The notes under the pieces: model-generated
The model's input: only the letters and a program-made list of their open reading frames with translations
What the model was told of the DNA's origin: nothing
The model's database searches: none
Source: Candidatus Omnitrophota bacterium
GTDB taxonomy: Bacteria > Omnitrophota > Koll11 > Gygaellales > Profunditerraquicolaceae
Assembly (NCBI GenBank): GCA_028719045.1
Contig: JAQULD010000091.1
Span: 1-6,298 of the forward strand
DNA: 6,298 bases
Direction: 5' to 3'
Shown: positions 1 to 6,298 of the stretch, in pieces
Layout of the letters: every line of letters begins with the position of its first letter
Position numbering within the stretch: position 1 is the stretch's first letter
Translations under genes and position numbers: made by a program

Positions 1-48
1 AAGGCCGATTTAGACGCGGGCAAAACCCTGGTGTTCAAAAAGGATTAA
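1..48 (+). CDS. C-terminal end of an unidentified upstream protein (partial)
   Basis: Frame 1 is open from the first base and ends in TAA at 46-48, giving the 15-residue tail KADLDAGKTLVFKKD. The tail is hydrophilic and lysine-rich with no recognisable motif, so no function can be assigned. It is read as a gene end because the frame is open to the window edge, the codon use looks like that of the downstream genes, and the regulatory region of the next operon begins immediately after it. With only 16 codons visible, a chance open frame cannot be excluded. No terminator hairpin is visible between this stop and the hrcA promoter, so read-through into the heat-shock operon is possible. Confidence 0.5.
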   Translation, partial: KADLDAGKTLVFKKD

Positions 49-63
49 GGGGAAATGTTCGGT

Positions 64-91
64 TTGACAAAAGAAGAAAATGTGTTAAAAT
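64..91 (+). promoter_or_regulatory. Sigma-70-type promoter of the hrcA operon
   Basis: A perfect -35 hexamer TTGACA (64-69) is followed after 16 bp by TAAAAT (86-91), which matches the -10 consensus at 5 of 6 positions. A TG at 83-84 one base upstream of the -10 makes it an extended -10 promoter. Transcription would start at about 97-99, exactly where the CIRCE operator begins, so a bound repressor would block initiation. The strong consensus fits vegetative-sigma transcription controlled by repression rather than by a dedicated heat-shock sigma factor. The start site is inferred from spacing only. Confidence 0.82.
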
Positions 92-97
92 CTTTCT

Positions 98-124
98 TTA
101 GCATTCTTGAGCCAAGAGTGCTAA
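98..124 (+). promoter_or_regulatory. CIRCE operator (HrcA binding site)
   Basis: The left half-site TTAGCATTC (98-106) and right half-site GAGTGCTAA (116-124) are separated by a 9-bp spacer. This is the 9-9-9 layout of the CIRCE element, consensus TTAGCACTC-N9-GAGTGCTAA. The right arm is perfect; the left arm differs at one base (T for C at its seventh position). CIRCE is the operator of the HrcA repressor, and the hrcA gene starts about 58 bp downstream, so this is an autoregulatory heat-shock switch. It overlaps the predicted transcription start and would also lie at the 5' end of the mRNA, where it could form a hairpin. Confidence 0.96.
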
Positions 125-170
125 TGTTAACACAAGATTTGGGTTTAACCCTGTTTAAGGCAAAGGGTTT

Positions 171-180
171 AAGGCGGTGA
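171..180 (+). promoter_or_regulatory. Shine-Dalgarno sequence that decides the hrcA start
   Basis: AAGGCGGTGA matches the anti-Shine-Dalgarno complement AAGGAGGTGA at 9 of 10 positions. The middle of its GGCGG core lies 8 bases before the ATG at 183, which is ideal spacing. The in-frame GTG at 177 lies inside this sequence and is therefore a poorer start candidate. Confidence 0.7.
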
Positions 181-182
181 AT

Positions 183-920
183 ATGGTAAGAACAGTCGAT
201 TATGAATTAAGAAGAAAGGCGATCCTCGCGGCAACCATTAACAGGTATATCGGTACCGGTTCACCGGTTGCCTCTGAAGACGTAGCCAAAGATTTCGGGT
301 TAAGTTCGGCTACGGTGAGGAACATTTTTTCCGAACTGGAAAACGCCGGATATCTTACCCATCCCTATACTTCGGGAGGAAGATTTCCCACGAATAAAGG
401 CTACCGCTACTATGTGGATGTCCTTATCCAGCAGATGGACCTTTTATCTGAGGAAAAACTCCGCATTGAGAGGGAATATAAACGGGAAATAGGCCGCCTG
501 GAAGATATCCTGGAAAAAACAAGCGAGCTTATCGCCAGTATCACCCATTACGCCGGAATTACCATTTTCCCCGAACTGCAGGACAGGTTTTTTTACCGCG
601 GCATAAGCCAGGTTTTAAACCATCCGGAATTCCAGACCCTGGAGAGTATCCGGTTCCTGGTAAAAGCCCTTGAAGAAAAACAACGTTTGCTTGAGATCAT
701 TAACCGCGGTTTTGAAGATAAAGTGAAGGTCTATATAGGAGAAGAACTCGAATGCCCTGATATTAACGGCTGCGCGCTTGTGGTATCAAGTTACAGGATA
801 AAAAACAAGCCCGCGGGTAAAATCGCTGTTTTAGGGCCGGTGCGCATGGAATACAAACACACGATCTCCGCGGTTGAATATATTTCAGAGGCGTTAAGCG
901 AGGTATTAAGCGATTTTTAA
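183..920 (+). CDS. hrcA: Heat-inducible transcription repressor HrcA, short form
   Basis: HrcA represses chaperone operons by binding CIRCE; in studied species its activity depends on GroE. The product is 245 residues. Residues 1-80 form the winged-helix DNA-binding domain, with recognition helix [18 protein letters not shown] (41-58) and the wing ending in [14 protein letters not shown] (66-79). A helical connector rich in E, K and L follows (about 85-125). The C-terminal part has the family segments [11 protein letters not shown] and [11 protein letters not shown] and a final helix. Typical HrcA has about 340 residues. Compared with Bacillus subtilis HrcA as I recall it, some 95 residues are missing between the GITIFPEL and [11 protein letters not shown] regions, covering the inserted dimerization domain and the start of the GAF-like domain. 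The frame is uninterrupted, so this looks like a true short form. The ATG at 183 is preferred over GTG at 177 because of the Shine-Dalgarno sequence. First gene of the operon, 11 bp before grpE. Confidence 0.92.
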   Translation: MVRTVDYELRRKAILAATINRYIGTGSPVASEDVAKDFGLSSATVRNIFSELENAGYLTHPYTSGGRFPTNKGYRYYVDVLIQQMDLLSEEKLRIEREYKREIGRLEDILEKTSELIASITHYAGITIFPELQDRFFYRGISQVLNHPEFQTLESIRFLVKALEEKQRLLEIINRGFEDKVKVYIGEELECPDINGCALVVSSYRIKNKPAGKIAVLGPVRMEYKHTISAVEYISEALSEVLSDF

Positions 921-931
921 AGAGGTGGCCC

Positions 932-1459
932 ATGGAAAACCAGAAACAGAAATGCGAAGCTGAAAAAGAGAAAATCGTTACCCTGCCTGAAAAAGAATAT
1001 TTGGAATTAAAAGCGGAAGCCCAGAAAGCCAAGGAATACTGGGACAGGATACTGAGGCTGCAGGCTGATTTCGAAAATATCCGCAAACGCCTGGAAAGAG
1101 AAAAACAGGAATACGCTAAATTCGCGAATGAAGGGATCATCCAGGAATTATTAAATATACTCGACGACCTGGAACGGACAGTGGAGTTGGCGCAGGCAAA
1201 ACACCAGGATATATCGGCATTCCTGAAAGGCGTGGAGATGATTTTGGCGCATCTCTATGAAATGCTTAAAAACCACGGTTTAAAATCTATCGAGGCCGAA
1301 GGAAAGGTATTCGACCCGAATTTTCACGAGGCCCTGATGCAGGAAGAAAATAGCAAGGTGCCGGAACATACGATAGTGGAAGAATTGCAAAAAGGTTACC
1401 TTTTAAACGACAGGGTAATCAGGACATCCAAGGTTAAAGTAAGTAAACAAAAATCTTAA
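932..1459 (+). CDS. grpE: Nucleotide exchange factor GrpE (Hsp70 cofactor)
   Basis: GrpE is the cytoplasmic dimeric exchange factor that opens the DnaK nucleotide-binding domain to release ADP. The protein has 175 residues, slightly shorter than E. coli GrpE (197), mainly through a shorter disordered N terminus. Residues about 20-75 form the long dimerization helix, including the conserved [16 protein letters not shown] stretch and the following [13 protein letters not shown] helix. The C-terminal beta domain that contacts DnaK shows FDPNFHEAL and the terminal signature [17 protein letters not shown]. The ATG is preceded by AGAGGTGG (921-928) at suitable spacing, and the gene lies 11 bp after hrcA and 21 bp before dnaK, so it is cotranscribed under CIRCE control. 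In some organisms GrpE acts as a thermosensor; nothing in the sequence decides that here. Confidence 0.97.
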   Translation: MENQKQKCEAEKEKIVTLPEKEYLELKAEAQKAKEYWDRILRLQADFENIRKRLEREKQEYAKFANEGIIQELLNILDDLERTVELAQAKHQDISAFLKGVEMILAHLYEMLKNHGLKSIEAEGKVFDPNFHEALMQEENSKVPEHTIVEELQKGYLLNDRVIRTSKVKVSKQKS

Positions 1460-1469
1460 ATTATTACAT

Positions 1470-1476
1470 AGGAGGT
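1470..1476 (+). promoter_or_regulatory. Strong Shine-Dalgarno sequence for dnaK
   Basis: AGGAGGT, a full consensus ribosome binding site, lies 4 bases before the ATG at 1481. It is the best-matched site in the window, in keeping with the need for more DnaK than the other products of the same mRNA. The 21-bp grpE-dnaK gap otherwise holds only A/T-rich sequence, with no second CIRCE element or promoter. Confidence 0.8.
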
Positions 1477-1480
1477 AAAA

Positions 1481-3376
1481 ATGGCAAAAGTAATCGGAAT
1501 TGATCTGGGTACATCAAATTCAGCCGCGGCGGTCATGGAAGGCGGACGTCCGGTAATTATACCTTCGGCGGAAGGAGCGGGCGTCGCTTCAGGGAAGGCG
1601 TTTCCTTCGTACGTCGCTTTTACCAAAGACGGGCAGCGTTTGGTCGGTGAGCCGGCAAGGCGCCAGGCGGCGATCAACGCTGAAGGCACGATCCAGGCCG
1701 CAAAACGCAAGATGGGTACGGATTTTGAATTCAAGGTCTACGGGAAGACTTATACTCCCCAGCAGATCTCGGCTTTTATACTGCAGAAGATCAAACAGGA
1801 TGCCGAGGCTTATCTGGGAGACAAGGTTGAGGAAGTGGTCATTACCTGCCCCGCCTATTTTAATGATAACCAGCGCCAGGCGACAAAAGACGCCGGAGAG
1901 ATCGCTGGGTTAAAGGTGCTGCGTATCATCAATGAACCTACTGCCGCCTGCCTTGCTTATGGTTTGGACAAAGCGCAGAAGTCGCAAAAGATCATGGTTT
2001 TTGACCTGGGCGGCGGGACTTTAGACGTTACCATCATGGAGATGGACCAGGGCGTGTTTCACGTGCAGTCTACTTCCGGGGACACTCAACTGGGCGGAAC
2101 GGACATGGATAAAGTGCTTCTTGAATATATCGCAGGCCAGTTTAAGCGTGAAACCGGCATCGACATTATGAACGACAAGATGGCGGTGCAGAGAGTGCGC
2201 GAAGCGGCGGAAAAGGCAAAGATAGAGCTTTCTTCAACAGTGAGCACTGATATAAATCTTCCTTTTATAACCGCTGATGCCTCAGGGCCTAAACATTTAG
2301 CCATGTCGATCACACGCGCAAAATTAGAGGATTTGATTCTGCCGATCGTAAACAGGTGCCGCCAGCCTATTGAGCAGGCGCTTAATGACGCGAAATTAAC
2401 CGCTAAAGAAGTTGACCGCATCATCATGGTCGGCGGGCCCACACGTATGCCCATAGTCCAGAAATTCCTCGAAGATTATGTGGGCAAAAAGATCGAGCGC
2501 GGCGTTGATCCAATGGAATGCGTGGCTTTGGGTGCTGCGATCCAGGCCGCGATCATCAAGGGCGACGTCAAGGATGTTTTGCTGCTCGACGTAACCCCGC
2601 TTTCTTTAGGCATCGAGACTTTAGGAGGAGTGAGCACGAAATTGATCGAAAGGAACGCTTCCATACCTACGCAAAAAAGCCAGACTTTTTCCACCGCCGC
2701 CGACAATCAGACCGCGGTAACTATCCGCGTTTTGCAGGGCGAACGGCCACTGGCTAATGACAACGTGGAACTGGGAAGGTTTGATTTAGTGGGGATCCCC
2801 GCTGCAGCGCGCGGCATCCCGCAAATTGAAGTAAAGTTCGATATCGACCGCGACGGGATAGTCCACGTTTCGGCAAAAGACCTGGGCACTGGTAAAGAGC
2901 AGTCTATCCGTATCACCGCCCCTAAAAAACTATCCAAGGAAGAGATCGAAAAAATGGTCAAGGACGCGGAGAAATTCGCTGCGGACGATGCCAAGAAGAA
3001 AGAGGAAATAGAGTCTATTAACCAGGCTGATAATCTGGTTTATGCCACTGAAAAGTCCCTGAAGGATTATGGCGATAAGGTAAACCAGACTGAACGCGCC
3101 GATATCGAAGCCAGGTTAAATGACCTCAAGTCGGCCATAAAAGATAAGAACGTAGAGAGAATAAAAAAAGGCATGGATGACTTGACTAAGGCCGCGCATA
3201 AGTTAGCGGAAGAGATTTATAAACAGTCAGCGGCCAAGCAGCAGCAGTCCGGGCAGAACTCCGGCCCTAAAGAAGAGCAAAAGAAGGAAAATCCGGAAGA
3301 AGCGGGCCCTTCCTCCGGCAAAAAAGACGATGATGTTATCGACGCGGAGTATAAAGAGGAAGACGATAAAAAATAA
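1481..3376 (+). CDS. dnaK: Chaperone protein DnaK (Hsp70)
   Basis: DnaK is the ATP-driven Hsp70 chaperone that binds exposed hydrophobic segments. All parts are present in 631 residues. The ATPase domain (about 1-364) has phosphate-1 loop [10 protein letters not shown] (5-14), catalytic-lysine segment AAKRKMG (Lys75), connect-1 [15 protein letters not shown] (149-163), phosphate-2 [12 protein letters not shown] (173-184) and adenosine motif [11 protein letters not shown] (314-324). The linker VLLLDVTP (366-373) leads to the beta substrate-binding domain (374-485), the helical lid (about 485-585), a Q/K/E/G/S-rich flexible tail and the conserved C-terminal [11 protein letters not shown]. Two oddities: about 5 extra residues after SAEG (29-32), and absence of the 20-25 residue insertion that Gram-negative DnaK has between the KRKMG segment and YTPQQIS (91-97). 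Cys123 and Cys157 replace the more usual Val and Ala in ITVPAYF and EPTAAALAYG. The gene overlaps dnaJ by one base. Confidence 0.98.
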   Translation: MAKVIGIDLGTSNSAAAVMEGGRPVIIPSAEGAGVASGKAFPSYVAFTKDGQRLVGEPARRQAAINAEGTIQAAKRKMGTDFEFKVYGKTYTPQQISAFILQKIKQDAEAYLGDKVEEVVITCPAYFNDNQRQATKDAGEIAGLKVLRIINEPTAACLAYGLDKAQKSQKIMVFDLGGGTLDVTIMEMDQGVFHVQSTSGDTQLGGTDMDKVLLEYIAGQFKRETGIDIMNDKMAVQRVREAAEKAKIELSSTVSTDINLPFITADASGPKHLAMSITRAKLEDLILPIVNRCRQPIEQALNDAKLTAKEVDRIIMVGGPTRMPIVQKFLEDYVGKKIERGVDPMECVALGAAIQAAIIKGDVKDVLLLDVTPLSLGIETLGGVSTKLIERNASIPTQKSQTFSTAADNQTAVTIRVLQGERPLANDNVELGRFDLVGIPAAARGIPQIEVKFDIDRDGIVHVSAKDLGTGKEQSIRITAPKKLSKEEIEKMVKDAEKFAADDAKKKEEIESINQADNLVYATEKSLKDYGDKVNQTERADIEARLNDLKSAIKDKNVERIKKGMDDLTKAAHKLAEEIYKQSAAKQQQSGQNSGPKEEQKKENPEEAGPSSGKKDDDVIDAEYKEEDDKK

Positions 3377-4539
3377 TGAGTACAAAACGCGATTACTACG
3401 AAATCCTGGGCGCTAAGAAAAACGCCACTCTCGATGAGATAAAAAAGGCTTACCGTGAGCTCGCCCTCCGTTTTCATCCCGACAGGGTGCCGCACGAACA
3501 AAAAAAAGAAGCGGAGGAGAAGTTCAAGGAGATCTCGGAAGCTTACGCGGTACTTTCTGATTCCCAGAAACGCGCGCTGTATGACCAATACGGCCATTCA
3601 GGGATAGACCAGAAATATGCTTACGAGGACATCTTTAAAGGCGCTGATTTTAATACGGTTTTTAGAGATATGGGTGATTTCGGCTTCGGCTCAAACGTTT
3701 TTGACGAAATTTTCGGCGACCTGGGATTCGATATTTTCGGTGGAAGGTCTTCAAGGCAGGAGACCGGGAGAGGCCGCAAAGGAAGAGACCTGGAAATATC
3801 CGTCAATATAACTTTAGAAGAAGCCGCTTTAGGCATAGAAAAAACTATCGTTGTCCCGCGGTATGAAACCTGCCCTGTCTGCTCAGGAAGCGGTGCTAAG
3901 CCCGGGACGAAAAAAAACACCTGTCCTCAGTGCAAAGGGAGCGGAAAGCTGATCGTTTCCAGCGGTTTTTTTCAGCTGGCCCAGACCTGTCCGCGCTGCA
4001 GGGGCGAGGGTTCAATGATACAGACGCCCTGCGTTGACTGCCACGGGGAAGGAAGAGTTAAAGTTACCAGGAACATCAAAGTAAAAATCCCCCCCGGGGT
4101 AGATACGGGTTCGCAGCTAAGGGTAAGAGGGGAAGGCGAAGCGGGCACTGCCGGCCACGGCGACCTGTATGTGGTCATAGAAGTGGCTCCTCATTCTGTT
4201 TTCCAGAGGCACGGCAACGACCTGGTCACTGAATCAAATATCAGTTTAAGCAAGGCGATATTGGGAAGCGAAATAGAAGTGCCTACAATAAACGGGCATG
4301 TGCAGATGAAAGTCCCGGCCGGCACTCAAAGCGGCAAGATATTCCGCCTTAAGGAAAAAGGCATCCCCGACGTTCACGGCAGGGGTATTGGAGACCAGCT
4401 TGTGAGGGTAATAGTGGAAATACCCAGGGATATTTCTTCAGAGCAACGCAGGCTGATCGAGGAATTCGCCAGGCTATCCGGAGAAGACCCGGATATAAGG
4501 CAAAGTTTCAAGGATAAAATAAAGAAAGCGTTCAAATAA
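3376..4539 (+). CDS. dnaJ: Chaperone protein DnaJ (type I Hsp40)
   Basis: DnaJ delivers substrates to DnaK and stimulates its ATPase. The 387-residue product has full type I architecture. The J domain (about 4-75) carries the essential HPD at 34-36. A linker follows at about 78-123. The zinc-binding domain has four CxxCxGxG repeats at Cys166 (CPVCSGSG), Cys183 (CPQCKGSG), Cys205 (CPRCRGEG) and Cys219 (CVDCHGEG), expected to bind two zinc ions. The two C-terminal beta domains and dimerization region run from about 230 to the end. The linker is poor in glycine and rich in Asp and Phe (for example EDIFKGADF and [14 protein letters not shown]), unlike the long Gly runs of E. coli DnaJ. The start ATG shares its A with the dnaK stop (TAATG), and the nearest Shine-Dalgarno-like sequence is weak and about 15 bases away, so translation probably depends on coupling to dnaK. 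Confidence 0.98.
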   Translation: MSTKRDYYEILGAKKNATLDEIKKAYRELALRFHPDRVPHEQKKEAEEKFKEISEAYAVLSDSQKRALYDQYGHSGIDQKYAYEDIFKGADFNTVFRDMGDFGFGSNVFDEIFGDLGFDIFGGRSSRQETGRGRKGRDLEISVNITLEEAALGIEKTIVVPRYETCPVCSGSGAKPGTKKNTCPQCKGSGKLIVSSGFFQLAQTCPRCRGEGSMIQTPCVDCHGEGRVKVTRNIKVKIPPGVDTGSQLRVRGEGEAGTAGHGDLYVVIEVAPHSVFQRHGNDLVTESNISLSKAILGSEIEVPTINGHVQMKVPAGTQSGKIFRLKEKGIPDVHGRGIGDQLVRVIVEIPRDISSEQRRLIEEFARLSGEDPDIRQSFKDKIKKAFK

Positions 4540-4560
4540 CAGTAAAGGAAGTGAGGAAAA

Positions 4561-4794
4561 ATGCCAAATTACGATTACGAATGCACGGAATGCGGCCATA
4601 AATTTGAGGCTTTTCAGAGCATAACTGAGAAGCATCTTACTAAATGCCCTAAGTGCGGGAAAAAACTAAAACGCCTTATAGGAAGCGGGGCCGGGATTAT
4701 TTTCAAGGGTTCCGGTTTTTACGCCACCGATTACAAGAAAAAGACCGGCGGCTGCCCTCATTCCAAAAAGGGTTGCGGCGGCTGCGGCGGATAA
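4561..4794 (+). CDS. FmdB-family small zinc-ribbon protein
   Basis: A 77-residue protein with the N-terminal signature of the FmdB-type putative regulatory zinc-ribbon family: MPNYDYECTECGHKFE, then TKCPKCG. Cys8, Cys11, Cys29 and Cys32 form a CxxC-x17-CxxC ribbon expected to bind one zinc ion. The FKGSGFYATDY segment (48-58) is also typical of the family. A Cys-rich tail with C65, H67, C72 and C75 follows and could hold a second metal or a redox site. The family name comes from a regulator proposed for an amidase/formamidase locus, and the biochemical role of most members is unknown. The ATG lies 21 bp after dnaJ, preceded by GAGG (4553-4556), so it is most likely the last gene of the heat-shock operon and CIRCE-controlled. 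A function in proteostasis or metal/redox sensing is inferred from position only. Confidence 0.88.
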   Translation: MPNYDYECTECGHKFEAFQSITEKHLTKCPKCGKKLKRLIGSGAGIIFKGSGFYATDYKKKTGGCPHSKKGCGGCGG

Positions 4795-4828
4795 CCGGGG
4801 TTATTCAACGAAAAAAAACATTAAATAC

Positions 4829-4857
4829 TGGATACCCGCTGTATTTTATGTTATATT
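4829..4857 (+). promoter_or_regulatory. Probable promoter of the DUF1015 gene
   Basis: In the 98-bp gap after the zinc-ribbon gene, TGGATA (4829-4834, 4 of 6 to the -35 consensus) is followed after 17 bp by TATATT (4852-4857, 5 of 6), with TG at 4849-4850 giving an extended -10. Transcription would start near 4864, leaving a leader of about 29 bases before the ATG at 4893. The region is very A/T-rich, so chance matches are likely; the correct spacing and extended -10 are the main support. No CIRCE element is present, so this unit is probably not under HrcA control. Confidence 0.5.
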
Positions 4858-4892
4858 ACTAATTCCTGTTTCATTTAACCTGAACATTACTT

Positions 4893-6176
4893 ATGACAAC
4901 TATAAAACCTTTTAAAGCTGTAATATATAACCAGGAAAAAATAAAAGACCTTTCCAAAGTAGTTTGCCCTCCTTACGATATAATTCCTCCGGCCAAGCAG
5001 GAATATTACCATGATTTAAACAGCTACAATTTGATCCATGTGCTTTTATCAAAAGAAGCGGCCGGAAAAGATAAATACCAGGTAGCCGACGGATATTTCA
5101 AAGAGTGGATAAAAAATAAGATCCTCATCCAGGACAAGAGCCCGGCGGTCTATTTCTACAGCCATCAGTACAATATAAAAGGTGAAAAAAAGACCCGCTA
5201 CGGTTTTATCTCGCTTCTTCGCCTGGGAGACAAAAATTCAGCGGTTTTCGCGCATGAACATACGCGTATGGAACCCAAAGAAGACAGGCTGCGTCTTCTA
5301 AAGCACGTAAAAGCGAATCTTAGCCCTATCTTTGTCCTTTTTCCCGATAAAAAGCGCGTCATCCATTATATGCAGCAGCAGTACTCGAAAGACAAAAAAC
5401 CGTTTATCGATATAACCGATGAGGAAAAGAACAACCATAAGCTCTGGCGTATAGATTCTCCGGAAGCGCTTGCCGCCATACAATCCAGGATGGCCGATGA
5501 AAACATATTCATAGCGGACGGCCATCACCGTTACGAAGTGGCCTGCGCCTACAGGGACGAGCTGAGGAATAAATCCTCCAGCCTCTCCGATGACGAACCG
5601 ATCGATTATATAATGAGTTATTTTACCAATGTGGAATCTCTGGGGCTGACCATACTGCCGATACACAGGCTGATAAAACTCGATAAAAAACTGAATATCG
5701 AAGATTTTTTACTGCGCTTAAAAGAGCATTTCTATGTGGATGAAGTAAAAGACAAGACCAGGTTTTTCTTCCTCCTGGAAAAAGCCGGGCGCACCGAGCA
5801 TGTCCTGGGCATGTACAAAGATAAAAAATACTGGCTGGTGCGTCTCAGGAACGTAAAGATACTGGATAAGATGATAAGCGATAAGCCCGCGGAATACAGG
5901 TCGCTGGATGTTTCCATACTGAATTACCTTATCCTGAATAATATACTCGGGTTTGGGCTTGAAGATAAGGCAAGCATCAATTATAACCACGAAGCGCAGG
6001 ATATAATCGATCAGGTTGACGCCGATGATTCTTATCTTGGCTTTTTCCTGAATCCGACCAAGGTCAAGCAGGTTATTTCAGTTGCGCTTACCGGCAACAA
6101 GATGCCTCCGAAATCCACATTCTTTTATCCCAAGGTCCTGTCTGGGCTGGTGATAAACAAACACGAAGAAATATAA
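4893..6176 (+). CDS. DUF1015-family conserved protein
   Basis: This 427-residue protein starts with the family signature [10 protein letters not shown] followed by [12 protein letters not shown] (22-33), and has HEHT (121-124), NLSPIFVLF (142-150) and the strongly conserved [10 protein letters not shown] (208-217). Together these identify the DUF1015 family (COG4198 as I recall), widespread in bacteria and some archaea. The length is normal for the family. There is no signal peptide or membrane segment, so it should be cytoplasmic. The clustered His, Asp and Glu residues look like an active or ligand-binding site; a link to ParB/SerK-like serine kinases is a possibility I cannot verify here. 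The start is supported by the family N terminus, yet no Shine-Dalgarno sequence precedes it (upstream bases are tgaacattactt). It ends 2 bp before accD, suggesting cotranscription with that gene. Confidence 0.88.
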   Translation: MTTIKPFKAVIYNQEKIKDLSKVVCPPYDIIPPAKQEYYHDLNSYNLIHVLLSKEAAGKDKYQVADGYFKEWIKNKILIQDKSPAVYFYSHQYNIKGEKKTRYGFISLLRLGDKNSAVFAHEHTRMEPKEDRLRLLKHVKANLSPIFVLFPDKKRVIHYMQQQYSKDKKPFIDITDEEKNNHKLWRIDSPEALAAIQSRMADENIFIADGHHRYEVACAYRDELRNKSSSLSDDEPIDYIMSYFTNVESLGLTILPIHRLIKLDKKLNIEDFLLRLKEHFYVDEVKDKTRFFFLLEKAGRTEHVLGMYKDKKYWLVRLRNVKILDKMISDKPAEYRSLDVSILNYLILNNILGFGLEDKASINYNHEAQDIIDQVDADDSYLGFFLNPTKVKQVISVALTGNKMPPKSTFFYPKVLSGLVINKHEEI

Positions 6177-6178
6177 AT

Positions 6179-6298
6179 ATGGCCCTTTTCGGAAAACCCA
6201 AATACACGATAGTAAGATTAAAGAAAAAAGAGATACCCGACGGACTTTGGACGAAGTGCGAGGAATGCTCTGAAGTCCTTTACAATAAAACCCTGGAA
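6179..6298 (+). CDS. accD: Acetyl-CoA carboxylase carboxyltransferase beta subunit AccD (partial, N terminus)
   Basis: The first 40 codons run from ATG at 6179 to the window edge and encode [16 protein letters not shown] followed by [19 protein letters not shown]. This matches the AccD N terminus: the IP-x-G-x-W-x-KC-xx-C segment begins the four-cysteine zinc ribbon, and the two cysteines fall at residues 27 and 30, the same positions as in E. coli AccD (from memory). The second cysteine pair and the crotonase-fold domain lie outside the window. AccD with AccA transfers the carboxyl group from biotin to acetyl-CoA, forming malonyl-CoA for fatty-acid synthesis. The start is 2 bp after the DUF1015 stop, with only a weak GAAG-like ribosome site inside the upstream gene, so translational coupling is likely. 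Confidence 0.87.
   Translation, partial: MALFGKPKYTIVRLKKKEIPDGLWTKCEECSEVLYNKTLE

Noticed and set aside
177..182. GTG at 177 as the hrcA start
   Set aside because: It lies within the AAGGCGGTGA ribosome site that is ideally spaced for the ATG at 183. It would add only two residues, so it remains possible but is less likely.
763..1140. Reverse-strand open frame of 125 codons across the hrcA-grpE junction
   Set aside because: It runs antisense to two clearly conserved genes, and its translation shows no family motif; it is a shadow of biased codon use.
1460..1480. Possible second CIRCE or internal promoter before dnaK
   Set aside because: The 21-bp gap contains only ATTATTACAT and the ribosome site; there is no inverted repeat and no room for a promoter.
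1456..1734. Reverse-strand open frame over the start of dnaK, and similar ones within dnaK, dnaJ and the DUF1015 gene
   Set aside because: Each is antisense to conserved coding sequence, lacks recognisable domains and has low-quality composition.
4791..4804. Inverted repeat ATAACC-GG-GGTTAT at the end of the zinc-ribbon gene, considered as an intrinsic terminator
   Set aside because: The stem is only 5-6 bp with a tiny loop, and it is followed by an A-run rather than a T-run on the + strand. On the - strand the T-run would precede the hairpin, so it fits a terminator in neither direction.
4653..4862. Forward open frame of 69 codons overlapping the zinc-ribbon gene in another frame
   Set aside because: The overlapping frame encodes the recognisable FmdB-type protein; this one is rich in Arg/Lys, has no motif and no ribosome site.

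Overview
The window carries a bacterial heat-shock chaperone operon followed by two unrelated housekeeping genes, all on the + strand. Its order is: tail of an unidentified gene, promoter with a CIRCE operator, hrcA, grpE, dnaK, dnaJ, a small FmdB-type zinc-ribbon gene, a gap with a probable promoter, a DUF1015-family gene, and the first 40 codons of accD.

Regulation is legible. An extended -10 promoter (TTGACA, 16 bp, TAAAAT) is followed, right at the predicted transcription start, by a near-perfect CIRCE inverted repeat (98-124). CIRCE is the binding site of HrcA, so the first gene of the operon encodes its own repressor and the operon is expected to be autoregulated. The genes are tightly packed: gaps are 11 bp (hrcA-grpE), 21 bp (grpE-dnaK) and 21 bp (dnaJ-fmdB), and dnaK and dnaJ overlap by 1 base. 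DnaK, DnaJ and GrpE together form the Hsp70 folding cycle in the cytoplasm.

The notable points are inside the proteins. HrcA is about 245 residues rather than about 340, because the stretch corresponding to the inserted dimerization domain and the first part of the GAF-like domain is cleanly absent. DnaK lacks the roughly 20-25 residue nucleotide-binding-domain insertion of typical Gram-negative DnaK and carries a 5-residue insertion near its N terminus. DnaJ has a glycine-poor, Asp/Phe-rich linker. A Cys-tailed zinc-ribbon protein sits at the end of the chaperone operon.

The organism is a bacterium with moderate GC. Short HrcA, a CIRCE-controlled hrcA-grpE-dnaK-dnaJ order, and the FmdB / DUF1015 / accD neighbourhood would fit an uncultivated lineage such as Omnitrophota. 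That placement is a guess from overall impression, not demonstrated by anything in the window. I see no mobile elements, CRISPR arrays, tRNA or rRNA genes, and no convincing intrinsic terminator. I do not find a wholly new system here; the interest lies in the variant HrcA/CIRCE circuit and the accessory zinc-ribbon protein.
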